Notes under the pieces: generated by a model
The model's input: only the letters and a program-made list of their open reading frames with translations
Databases searched by the model: none
Told to the model about the DNA's origin: nothing
In this document: in pieces, positions 57,156 to 64,000 of the stretch
Layout: each line of letters starts with the position of its first letter
Numbering within the stretch: the stretch's first letter is position 1
Source of the DNA: Kitasatospora sp. MAA4
GTDB lineage: Bacteria; Actinomycetota; Actinomycetes; Streptomycetales; Streptomycetaceae
Length of the DNA: 64,000 nucleotides
NCBI RefSeq assembly: GCF_029893355.1
Contig: NZ_JARZAI010000020.1
Location: 81,997-145,996, forward strand
Direction: 5' to 3'
Program-made: the position numbers and the translations under genes

Positions 57156-57428
57156 CTAGCTCCGGACCCGCTGGCGGCCGGCCCACCAGGGACTGACGAT
57201 GCCGACCAGGGCCACCGCGCAGGCGATCTGCAGCAGGTGCCGGATCCAGTCGATTCCGGAGGTGTGGCGGACGCCGATCCAGCCCGCCACCGCGTTGCCG
57301 AGCAGGGCTCCCACGGCGCCCAGCACCGCGGTCAGCCAGAGCGGGATGGCCTGGTCGCCGCGGAGCAGTAGGCGGGCCAGTACGCCGAGAACGAGGCCGA
57401 TGATGAGGATCCACACGATCTGGAACAT
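57156..57428 (-). CDS. GlsB/YeaQ/YmgE-family membrane stress protein
   Basis: A 90-residue protein with three hydrophobic segments (about 3-22, 30-52 and 64-83), rich in Gly, with the L-G-V-L-A-R-L-L-L-R-G and G-A-V-G-A-L-L-G-N pattern of the transglycosylase-associated GlsB family. Its function is unclear; members are linked to envelope stress. It lies six bases before the DinB gene on the same strand, so they probably share a transcript. Confidence 0.9.
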   Translation of the reverse strand: MFQIVWILIIGLVLGVLARLLLRGDQAIPLWLTAVLGAVGALLGNAVAGWIGVRHTSGIDWIRHLLQIACAVALVGIVSPWWAGRQRVRS

Positions 57429-57530
57429 GTCGCCTCCAGAACTACGTCGGCCGCACCGGCTCCCGCGTGCAGAGGCGCGAGCGGGTACGGAGGCGGGGCA
57501 GAGACACCTGCGCGGCCCTTCTCCCCCGCA

Positions 57531-58409
57531 TCAGGCTAGACCGCCGACCCGGGTGGCGGCATCCGCTGCATGGGGGCCAGGCGTCGGCTCCGCCCGCAGG
57601 CCCGTCCGGCAGGCCTGCCGGTAGGCGCCGAGGGCCGGCGGCGCGAGGACCACCACCAGGGTGAGCGACCAGAGCAGCGCCCAGGAGGTGTCCGCGCGCA
57701 GCCGCTCGTCGTACGGGTGGCCGACCAGCAGGCCGCGGACCGCCTGCGCGACGTGCGAGACCGGGTTGGCGTACAGCCAGCCGCGCACCCACGGCGGCAG
57801 GTCGCGCCCGTTCAGACAGGCCGTGCTGGCGATCGTGAGCGGGAGCAGGACGGCCAGGCCGACCAGCTGCGCCGTCGTCGCCGAGCGCGCCAGCAACCCC
57901 ACCAGGATGCTTCCCCAGGTCACCGCCGCCGAGAACAGCACGACCAGGGCCAGCCCGGCCAGCACCTCCGGCCGGCTGGTGCCGAACCGGAACCCCAGCA
58001 CGAATCCGAGCCCCAGGCAGACCGCGGTGGACAGCAGCGTCGTCGCCAGGTCCGCGACCAGCAGGCCCACCAGCGGCGCGCCGCGGTGGGTGGGGAGCGC
58101 GCGGAGGCGGTCGTGGTAGCCGTTGCGCAGGTCGGCGTGCAGCCTGGTACCGGTCACCACGGTGGCGGTCAGCGCGGACTGCACCAGCACGCCGGGCAGC
58201 GCGAAGGCCAGCGCCGCCCGGTGGTCGCCGCCGACCGCCGGGCCGCCCGGGAGGTAGACGAACAGGCCCAGCATGACGGCCGGTTGGGCGAGGTAGCCGG
58301 CCAACTGCCCGGGATGGTTGCGCAGCGGGAGCAGGTGGCGCCAGGCGAGCAGCCGCCACTGCGCCAGCAGGCCGGCGAGGGTGGTACGCGCAGTCGTCAG
58401 CGGGGCCAT
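57531..58409 (-). CDS. ABC-2 type exporter permease (DrrB-like)
   Basis: A 292-residue membrane protein with about six helices. The N-terminus (R-H-L-L-P-L-R-N-H-P-G-Q-L) and the C-terminal W-L-Y-A-N-P-V-S-H-V-A-Q-A-V-R are the standard ABC2_membrane/DrrB features. It pairs with the ATPase directly upstream; the ATP-binding stop and this ATG share a base (TGATG at 58407-58411). It probably exports a drug-like or lipid molecule. Confidence 0.92.
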   Translation of the reverse strand: MAPLTTARTTLAGLLAQWRLLAWRHLLPLRNHPGQLAGYLAQPAVMLGLFVYLPGGPAVGGDHRAALAFALPGVLVQSALTATVVTGTRLHADLRNGYHDRLRALPTHRGAPLVGLLVADLATTLLSTAVCLGLGFVLGFRFGTSRPEVLAGLALVVLFSAAVTWGSILVGLLARSATTAQLVGLAVLLPLTIASTACLNGRDLPPWVRGWLYANPVSHVAQAVRGLLVGHPYDERLRADTSWALLWSLTLVVVLAPPALGAYRQACRTGLRAEPTPGPHAADAATRVGGLA

Positions 58410-59422
58410 CAGCAACGGCCTTCCGGGCGGCGGGTGGTGGCGCAGGCGCGGGGTTTCCCGGTGAGGGCGAGCAGGACCTCGTCCGGACGGGACCGGCGCA
58501 GCGCGAACTCGGTCGGCGGGACGCCGGCCCGGCCGAGGTCGCGGAGCACCACGGGGGGCAGCGCCGGGTCGCTGATCGGGAAGCTGAGCCGCCCGCCCGC
58601 CGTACGTTCGGGCAGCTCACCGAGGGTGCGGGTGGCGATCACCGCCGTCCGGTCCAGGTCCGCCGGCCGGGCGGGCCGGACCTCCAGGCGCAGCGCGCCG
58701 CCGGCGGTCCGGAGCTGCTCCGGGGTGCCGAGGGCGGCGAGCGTTCCGCGGGCCAGGACCGCGACCTCGTCGGCCAGCCGGTCGGCCTCCTGCAGGCGCC
58801 GCGTGGTGAACAGGACGGCGGCGCCGCCCGCGGCGACCTCGCGGACGACGTCGCCCAGTTGCTCGCGGGCGTCGGCGTCGAGATCGGCGGCCGGCTCGTC
58901 GAGGAGCAGCACGCGCGGGCGCCCGACCAGGCCGAGGGCCAGGTCCAGCCGACTGCGCAGCCCGGGTGGCCAGTGCGTGGGGCGGCGGTCCGCGACGGCG
59001 CCGAGCTCCAGCCGGGCCAGCAGCTCGCGCGCCCGCACGGCCGCAGCGAACCGGTCGAGTCCGGTCAACCTGCCGACCAGGTAGAGATTTTGACGAACCG
59101 TCAGGTTGTCGTCGAGCCGGGAGCGCCCGCCAGCCAGGCCGATCAGCCGGCGCACCCGCACGGCCTCGCGGACCGTGTCCAGCCCGCAGATCGCGGCGGA
59201 GCCCGCGTCAGGAGCGGCCAACGTGGCGAGGATCCGCAGCAGCGCGGTCTTGCCCGCACCGCTGCCGCCGACCACCGCCAGCACGTTCCCGGGCCGCACG
59301 GACAGGCTGACGCCGTCCAGCACGCTGCGCGCGCCGCGGCGCACGCCGAGTCCGGCGGTCTCGACGGCGTCGGCGCCGTGCACCGCCGGCGGCTGCGGCG
59401 GCGTCAGGAGGGTCAGGGGCAT
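58409..59422 (-). CDS. ABC exporter ATP-binding protein (DrrA-like)
   Basis: A 337-residue ATPase from ATG 59422. Walker A reads V-G-G-S-G-A-G-K-T-A, and Walker B L-L-L-D-E-P-A-A-D-L-D. The signature motif is degenerate: L-R-S-R-L-D replaces the usual L-S-G-G-Q-R, so C-loop function is doubtful. The family's N-L-Y-L-V-G and G-T-P-E-Q-L-R motifs are present. It would power the following permease. It is divergent from the LuxR-type response regulator, which probably controls it. Confidence 0.9.
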   Translation of the reverse strand: MPLTLLTPPQPPAVHGADAVETAGLGVRRGARSVLDGVSLSVRPGNVLAVVGGSGAGKTALLRILATLAAPDAGSAAICGLDTVREAVRVRRLIGLAGGRSRLDDNLTVRQNLYLVGRLTGLDRFAAAVRARELLARLELGAVADRRPTHWPPGLRSRLDLALGLVGRPRVLLLDEPAADLDADAREQLGDVVREVAAGGAAVLFTTRRLQEADRLADEVAVLARGTLAALGTPEQLRTAGGALRLEVRPARPADLDRTAVIATRTLGELPERTAGGRLSFPISDPALPPVVLRDLGRAGVPPTEFALRRSRPDEVLLALTGKPRACATTRRPEGRC

Positions 59423-59561
59423 GGTCCCAGCCTCGCTCCGCGCGCGGCCCGTCCGGTAGGGCAGCGTGCACCGGTTCGCCCGCACGGTGTCGCCGTCCGA
59501 CCGTGCATTCTGCATACCGGGCCGACCGGAGCGGCCGAGCCGTTCCGTAGGCTTGCCCCCC

Positions 59562-60167
59562 ATGATCCGTGTGCTGATCGCCGAAGACATGCGCCTCCTG
59601 CGGGAGACCCTGGTGAGCCTGCTGTCCCTGGAGGACGACATCGAGGTGGTCGCCGAACTGGAGGACGGCTCGGCGATCCTGCCGGCGGTGGACCGGCTCC
59701 GACCGGACGTCGCGCTGCTGGACATCGAGCTGCCCGAGCTGGACGGCATCAGCGCGGCGGCGGAGGTTCACCGGCTCTTCCCGGACTGCCGGGTGGTCAT
59801 CCTGACCGGCCTCTCCTCCCCCGCCCAGCTGCGGCGCGGCCTGGACGCCCGGGTCGCCGGCTTCCTGGTGAAGAACGCCGGTTCCCAGGAGGTGGTTTCG
59901 GCGATCCGCCGGGTCGCAGCCGGCGAGCGGGTGGTGGACCCGCAGCTCGCGCTGGCCGCGCTGGAACGCCCGGCGAACCCGCTGACCTCGCGCGAGGTCG
60001 AGGTGCTGCGGCTGATCGCCCGCGGCGACGACCCGAAGGACGTCGCCGCCGCGCTCTTCATCTCCTACGGGACGGTGCGCAACTACCTGGCGTCGATCAG
60101 CACCAAGGTGGACGCGCGCAACCGGCTGGACGCGGTACGGATCGCCACCGAGCGGGAGTGGATCTGA
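59562..60167 (+). CDS. NarL/LuxR-family response regulator
   Basis: A 201-residue regulator. The receiver has the acidic pair (A-E-D-M), the phosphorylated Asp in V-A-L-L-D-I-E-L-P-E, and the C-terminal switch Lys in L-V-K-N-A-G. The LuxR helix-turn-helix reads L-T-S-R-E-V-E-V-L-R-L-I-A-R-G-D-D-P-K-D-V-A. It is transcribed away from the ABC exporter and converges on the histidine kinase gene, 15 bases apart tail to tail. That neighbour is the probable partner. Confidence 0.93.
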   Translation: MIRVLIAEDMRLLRETLVSLLSLEDDIEVVAELEDGSAILPAVDRLRPDVALLDIELPELDGISAAAEVHRLFPDCRVVILTGLSSPAQLRRGLDARVAGFLVKNAGSQEVVSAIRRVAAGERVVDPQLALAALERPANPLTSREVEVLRLIARGDDPKDVAAALFISYGTVRNYLASISTKVDARNRLDAVRIATEREWI

Positions 60168-60182
60168 GCCGCTTCGCCCACG

Positions 60183-62117
60183 TCAGGCCACTGTGTCGCC
60201 CGTGATCCCGCCCGCAGCCTCGGCGTGTGCCGCGAGCGGGACGTCCGCGACGAGCCGGAACTGCCCGCGCCCGGTGGTCACCGCCAGCTCGCCGCCCAGG
60301 CGTTCCAGGCGCTGGCGCAGGTTGCCCAGGCCGCTGCCGCCGTGCGGGTCGGTCGCTGGGGTGACTGGGAGTGAGGCGCCGTCGTTCTGGACGGTCAGCC
60401 GGACCACCCCGTCCAGCTCGGTGATCTCGACCGAGCAGCGCCGGGCCGCGCTGTGCCGCAGGATGTTGTTCACGGCCTCCCGAAGCACGGTGGCCAGCGC
60501 GGTGTCCAGCTCGGCGGGCGGCTCGACCAGGTCGTTGACCAGGTAGTTCTCCACACCGGCCGCGTCCAGGGTGCAGCGCACCGAGCGGATCTCCTCGGCC
60601 AGCGACAGGTCGCGGTAGCCGCTGCTGACCGCCTCGACATCGGTCAGCGCCTGATCGATCAGCTCCAGGCAGGCGGCCGCCTCGCCGACCGCCCGCTGCG
60701 GCCGACGGGTGATCAGTTTCGCCGCGAGCTCGCTCTTCAGGCCGATCGTGGAGAGCGTGTAGCCGAGCAGGTCGTGCAGGTCCCGGGCGAAGCGCAGCCG
60801 CTCCGCGCCGACCTGGGCGCGCACCACCTCCCCCTCGGCCCGGCGGACGGCCGCCACCAGCTGCGCCATCCGGACCACCGCGAAGACGATCGCGGCCCGT
60901 TCGGCCATCCACACCACGTTGTAGACAATGTTCCACGCGCCCCAGCCCCAGACCCCGAACGGCGCCTCCTGGACCAGCAGCAGAACCGTCACCACCCAGC
61001 GCAGCGGCCCGCGCAGGGCCACCAGCACCAGGCCGGCCAGGTACATCCGTACGCACCACTGGGCCGGCCCGAACAGCGGGATCGCGGCGTAGCCGGCGAC
61101 CACCAGCGCGCCCAGGGCCAGCCGGTACCCGACGGTCGACCGGTGCTCGGCGGTGCGGGCGCAGAACCAGAGGTAGCCGGCCGTGAACGCGGCCAGCAGC
61201 AGCACGAATCCGCCCAGCGCGGGCGTCGAGCCGCCGATTCTGAGTTCCTCGCGCAGCGGCAGCGGCACGATCATCAGCACCAGCGTCAGCGCGCCGAGCA
61301 GGGCCACCTCGGGGTCGCGGACATCCGCGATCCGCGCGACGGCGAGCGGATCGCGCCGGGCCGCGGAGACCGCGCGCATGTCGTCGTTGGCACGCCCGGC
61401 GAGCTGCTGGACCTCGGCGAGCAGCGGCACGGCCTCGGCATCCCCGGGGTCCCGCGTCAGCCGCGCCACGGCGCTCTCACAGGCACCGCGCATGGTGCTG
61501 AGCACCCGCGCCACCCGCTCGTCCAGGTCCCGGTCGAAGCGGACGCGCTCGGCGGCCACCGCCAGCCGGGCCAACTGCTCGCGGGCTCCGGCCAGCCGCG
61601 CGACCAGGTCGGCCAGGCGCCCCAGCACGTACACGGTGATGCCGACCAGCAGCGTCTGGCCGACCACCAGGTAGAGGCCCTCCTCGGTGGTCCGGCGGAT
61701 GTCCAGCGCCGGCGGCACATCGGCCAGCACCACCAGCGCGAAGAGCAGCCAGGCGACCGAGCGGCGGCGGACCAGCAGCAGCACCGCGCCCGCGAGGAAG
61801 CCCGGGTTGCCGTACCAGGTCGTCTCGAACCAGCCCATCGGCAGCCAGGTCAGCACCGCCTGCGCGGCCAGCGTCAGCCACCAGGCGCGCGGGCGGCGGC
61901 CGTCGACCCGGCGTACGCAGTTGTAGAGGTGCAGCAGCAGGATGGCCACCAGCAGCAGCACGCCGAGGCCCTGGTGACGGACGGTCGGCGTGCCGGTGAG
62001 CAGGCCGTCGAAGCCGCCGAAGAAGAACCCGCCGGTGACCACCGCCACCACGCCCCGGGCCACCCGGGGAGCGATCACCTCCGGCGTTCCCGATATCGCC
62101 GTCGCCGCCGTGTTCAT
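60183..62117 (-). CDS. Membrane histidine kinase with duplicated, partly degenerate HisKA_3 segment
   Basis: A 644-residue kinase of the NarX/DesK-like class. Two similar modules follow each other, each with about five helices and a dimerisation segment. The second is active-looking: His448 in F-A-R-D-L-H-D-L-L-G-Y, with an ATPase domain (L-R-E-A-V-N-N-I-L-R-H-S, then G-S-G-L-G-N-L-R-Q-R) at the end. The first has the same R-F-D-R-D-L-x-E-R setting, but Asp199 replaces the phosphoacceptor His, and there is no ATPase domain after it. The start ATG 62117 follows GGAGGG. It should phosphorylate the LuxR-type regulator. Confidence 0.9.
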   Translation of the reverse strand: MNTAATAISGTPEVIAPRVARGVVAVVTGGFFFGGFDGLLTGTPTVRHQGLGVLLLVAILLLHLYNCVRRVDGRRPRAWWLTLAAQAVLTWLPMGWFETTWYGNPGFLAGAVLLLVRRRSVAWLLFALVVLADVPPALDIRRTTEEGLYLVVGQTLLVGITVYVLGRLADLVARLAGAREQLARLAVAAERVRFDRDLDERVARVLSTMRGACESAVARLTRDPGDAEAVPLLAEVQQLAGRANDDMRAVSAARRDPLAVARIADVRDPEVALLGALTLVLMIVPLPLREELRIGGSTPALGGFVLLLAAFTAGYLWFCARTAEHRSTVGYRLALGALVVAGYAAIPLFGPAQWCVRMYLAGLVLVALRGPLRWVVTVLLLVQEAPFGVWGWGAWNIVYNVVWMAERAAIVFAVVRMAQLVAAVRRAEGEVVRAQVGAERLRFARDLHDLLGYTLSTIGLKSELAAKLITRRPQRAVGEAAACLELIDQALTDVEAVSSGYRDLSLAEEIRSVRCTLDAAGVENYLVNDLVEPPAELDTALATVLREAVNNILRHSAARRCSVEITELDGVVRLTVQNDGASLPVTPATDPHGGSGLGNLRQRLERLGGELAVTTGRGQFRLVADVPLAAHAEAAGGITGDTVA

Positions 62118-62245
62118 GAGCCCTCCCCGTGCCGCTGCCTGCCCGTTCGCCGCCCTGCGATCGAACGCGCGCAAGTGTACGAGTGGGCGGCGCGGCGGCC
62201 GCGACCGGCTCGCATCCGCTGGGTTGCCCGGTCGTTGATCGGGAC

Positions 62246-63010
62246 ATGGATGCGTTTGACGAGCTCTGGAACCGGGCCACCACCCCACGCGACGCGGCCC
62301 CTGCCGACCCCGCGCAGCCGCTGCCGACCGCTCCTCCGCCCGGCCGGCCGGACCGCTCGGGCACGCCGGAGTGGATCACGGCGGCGGCCGCGGCGGCGGA
62401 AGCAGCAGAGCGACGCCGGCGCCGGCTCCTGTGGGGCGTGCCCGCCGTCCTGGGCCTGGCGGCGCTCGCGGCGACCCTGACGACCTGCGGCCCGGGCGGG
62501 ACCGGTGCACGGACGGCGACGCTGGTCCGGGCGGACGCCTCGGCCCTGCCCGCGCCTGCGCTCGCGGCCTCGGCGTGGGCGGTGGTGCCGTGGGCCTCGG
62601 GTGCGGGGAGGGATCCGCTGCTGCCGGTGCTGCCGCCGCCGTCCGCGCCTGCTGCCGCCGCGACGCCTCCTGCCGCGGCTGCGGCGCCCGCTGCCCCTGC
62701 TCCGGCGTCGGCGTCGGCTGCGCCGGAGACCTCCGCCTCCAGCTCCAGCTCCAGCGACGTCACCGCCGATGACGACGGCGGCACCGACGACCCCCCGTCG
62801 CCGTCCAGGTCCGCGCACCCGGTCTCCCCGCGCCACCACCCGTCCGCAGCCGCACCACCCGCCGGCGGCCAGTCCGCCTCCACGGGCGAGGCCCCCGCAC
62901 CCGCAGCGGGCGCGGCAGGCGAGGGGCTCTGCGCGACGGCCGAGCAGTACGGCCAGTGGTCGGCGGGTTCGGCGCAGGAGCAGCTGTGTCGCGAGGTCTA
63001 CGGACGCTGA
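62246..63010 (+). CDS. Low-complexity single-pass membrane protein
   Basis: A 254-residue protein of no recognised family. A polar, Pro-rich N-terminus (1-45) is followed by an Arg-rich stop-transfer stretch (R-R-R-R-R-L-L-W) and one helix (about 62-80). The extracytoplasmic part is Ala/Pro-rich, then a Ser/Asp run, then Pro/His, ending in a small motif C-A-T-A-E-Q-Y-G-Q-W and a second Cys (Q-L-C) that could form a disulfide. The tail resembles actinobacterial cell-wall-linked proteins. It is divergent from the histidine kinase and could be its target or sensor partner, but nothing proves this. Confidence 0.6.
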   Translation: MDAFDELWNRATTPRDAAPADPAQPLPTAPPPGRPDRSGTPEWITAAAAAAEAAERRRRRLLWGVPAVLGLAALAATLTTCGPGGTGARTATLVRADASALPAPALAASAWAVVPWASGAGRDPLLPVLPPPSAPAAAATPPAAAAAPAAPAPASASAAPETSASSSSSSDVTADDDGGTDDPPSPSRSAHPVSPRHHPSAAAPPAGGQSASTGEAPAPAAGAAGEGLCATAEQYGQWSAGSAQEQLCREVYGR

Positions 63011-63263
63011 GCTGCGCTTAGCTCACACGTTCCCATGATCGGAATCACGTTCGAATGCAGACTCGCGCGCCTTATCGATAAAGCATCTCATCGCATTCTC
63101 AGCAGCAACTCTGACACCTGTGGCCCCACCATTCCCACACGAGAGATCACAGTTCATCAGACATGATAAAAACCCTGCGTACTAGTTGTTTTAAAGCCGC
63201 TATTCACGTCAGCATATGACTTCTGTCGCAGGTCATCCCAAACTCCCCGAAAGGAAGACTCCC
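63011..63263. promoter_or_regulatory. AT-richer leader region of the acetate transporter gene
   Basis: The base composition drops markedly here. TTATCGATAA at 63072-63081 is a perfect 10-base palindrome. A run of A and T at 63165-63195 (TGATAAAAA, then TTGTTTTAAA) probably holds the promoter, but I could not assign -35 and -10 boxes. GAAAGGAAG at 63249-63257 is the ribosome site that sets GTG 63264 as the start. Confidence 0.4.
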
Positions 63264-63869
63264 GTGGCATCCCAGCAGTCCGCTCCGCCAGCCGCCGCCA
63301 CCGCCGAGATTGCCGACCCCGCACCACTGGGCCTGGCCGGCTTCGCCATGACGACCTTCGTGCTCAGCTGCTTCAACGCCAACCTGCTGGACGCGAAGCT
63401 GGGCGCCGTGGTGCTGCCGCTTGCCCTCGCCTACGGCGGCCTCGCGCAGCTGCTGGCCGGAATGTGGGAGTTCCGCAAGGGCAACACCTTCGGCGCCACC
63501 GCATTCAGCTCCTTCGGCGCGTTCTGGCTCGCCTACTACTTCCTGGTCAAGGACGCGTTGCCCGCCCTCGGCACCAACCCGGACACCCACAAGGCGGTCG
63601 GCCTCTTCCTGCTCGCCTGGGCCATCTTCACCGCTTACATGACAGTGGCCGCACTGCGGATCAGCGGGGCCGTGTTCGCCGTCTTCGTCTCACTGACCAT
63701 CACCTTCGTCGTCCTCTCGATCGGCGCCTTCGGCCCGAACGACTCGGCCACCAAGATCGGCGGCTGGCTGGGCCTGATAACCGCAGCGCTGGCCTGGTAC
63801 ACCTCCTTCGCCGGGGTCACCGCCTACACCTTCAAGCGCTCGATCGTGCCCACCTGGCCCGCTCGCTAG
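63264..63869 (+). CDS. Acetate uptake transporter, SatP/YaaH (GPR1/FUN34) family
   Basis: A 201-residue protein with six hydrophobic segments. The family signature appears as D-P-A-P-L-G-L-A-G-F-A-M-T-T-F-V before helix 1, and F-R-K-G-N-T-F-G-A-T-A-F-S-S-F-G-A-F-W in the middle is also diagnostic. It would move acetate or other small monocarboxylates with protons across the membrane. GTG 63264 is preferred over ATG 63216 because a ribosome site lies six bases upstream. Confidence 0.92.
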   Translation: MASQQSAPPAAATAEIADPAPLGLAGFAMTTFVLSCFNANLLDAKLGAVVLPLALAYGGLAQLLAGMWEFRKGNTFGATAFSSFGAFWLAYYFLVKDALPALGTNPDTHKAVGLFLLAWAIFTAYMTVAALRISGAVFAVFVSLTITFVVLSIGAFGPNDSATKIGGWLGLITAALAWYTSFAGVTAYTFKRSIVPTWPAR

Positions 63870-63921
63870 CGGATCGACGTCGGGCCGGGGGCGCCGCCGC
63901 GGCCCCCGCCCGCCGGGCCGT

Positions 63922-63938
63922 CCCGCGGTTACCGCGGG
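63922..63938 (+). terminator. Possible hairpin after the acetate transporter gene
   Basis: CCCGCGGT at 63922-63929 and ACCGCGGG at 63931-63938 are perfect complements around one base. This gives an effective 7-pair stem with a 3-base loop, 53 bases after the stop. It is short for a terminator, and the flanking sequence is simple GC-rich. Confidence 0.4.
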
Positions 63939-64000
63939 GGGTAGGGCGGGGCGGGCAACGGGCGGGGCGCGGCGCCGGGGTGAGGGGTACGGGGGGGGCA

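Noticed and set aside
1..64000. tRNA, rRNA and classical riboswitch genes
   Set aside because: No cloverleaf, rRNA stretch or cobalamin/TPP-type conserved box was recognised on either strand by eye. A covariance-model scan would be decisive.

Overview
The window is chromosomal DNA from a high-GC actinomycete, most likely a member of the Streptomycetaceae (Streptomyces, Kitasatospora or a close relative). The evidence is the very high GC with strong third-position bias, frequent GTG starts and GTGA/ATGA gene overlaps, a complete whiE-type spore-pigment locus, a Streptomyces subtilisin inhibitor (SSI) homologue, and many secreted enzymes, ABC importers and two-component systems. The genus cannot be fixed from the sequence alone. 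No rRNA, tRNA or CRISPR array was recognised.

Layout. 1-6.9 kb: a truncated GNAT acetyltransferase, a hypothetical protein, then a minus-strand envelope block (GT2/GtrA glycosyltransferase, OmpR-type two-component pair, PMT-like membrane glycosyltransferase) with a long hairpin at 4621-4677. 7-11.8 kb: a MarR regulator facing an LLM-class oxidoreductase, an HD / DUF6508-like / ADP-ribosylglycohydrolase fusion, a frameshifted small gene, a deazaflavin-dependent nitroreductase and an SSI-like inhibitor. 12.6-18.5 kb: a four-gene oligopeptide ABC importer operon ending in a strong terminator. 18.6-23.5 kb: a DMT transporter, glucose-6-phosphate dehydrogenase and two divergent secreted beta-propeller proteins. 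23.7-28.4 kb: a glycerolipid cluster (lipid kinase, alkyl-DHAP-synthase-like FAD enzyme, TetR, GlpD). 28.4-36 kb: a mycothiol-dependent enzyme, CGNR regulator, MFS transporter, a type VII secretion target paired with a DUF1023 hydrolase, a multicopper oxidase and a secreted lipase.

36-43.3 kb is a complete whiE-like type II polyketide locus: a divergent FAD hydroxylase, then SchA/CurD-like protein, cupin, KS-alpha, KS-beta, ACP, aromatase/cyclase and TcmI-type cyclase. It is followed by a convergent O-methyltransferase. 44.5-51 kb holds a beta-helix protein, a TetR/MMPL pair, and cyanase, carbonic anhydrase and a LysR regulator, which together form a cyanate-detoxification unit. 51-53.5 kb: a DUF3574 protein, a saccharopine-dehydrogenase-like reductase and an AraC/GlxA regulator.

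53.5-57.5 kb contains the clearest genome event. An IS607-family element (53929-56222; serine recombinase plus TnpB) sits inside an ArsR-controlled SRPBCC gene. Removing exactly those bases joins the two gene halves into one 173-codon frame. The right end has a DrrAB-like ABC exporter, a LuxR-type response regulator with a membrane histidine kinase carrying a duplicated and degenerate phosphoacceptor segment, a low-complexity membrane protein and a SatP-family acetate transporter.
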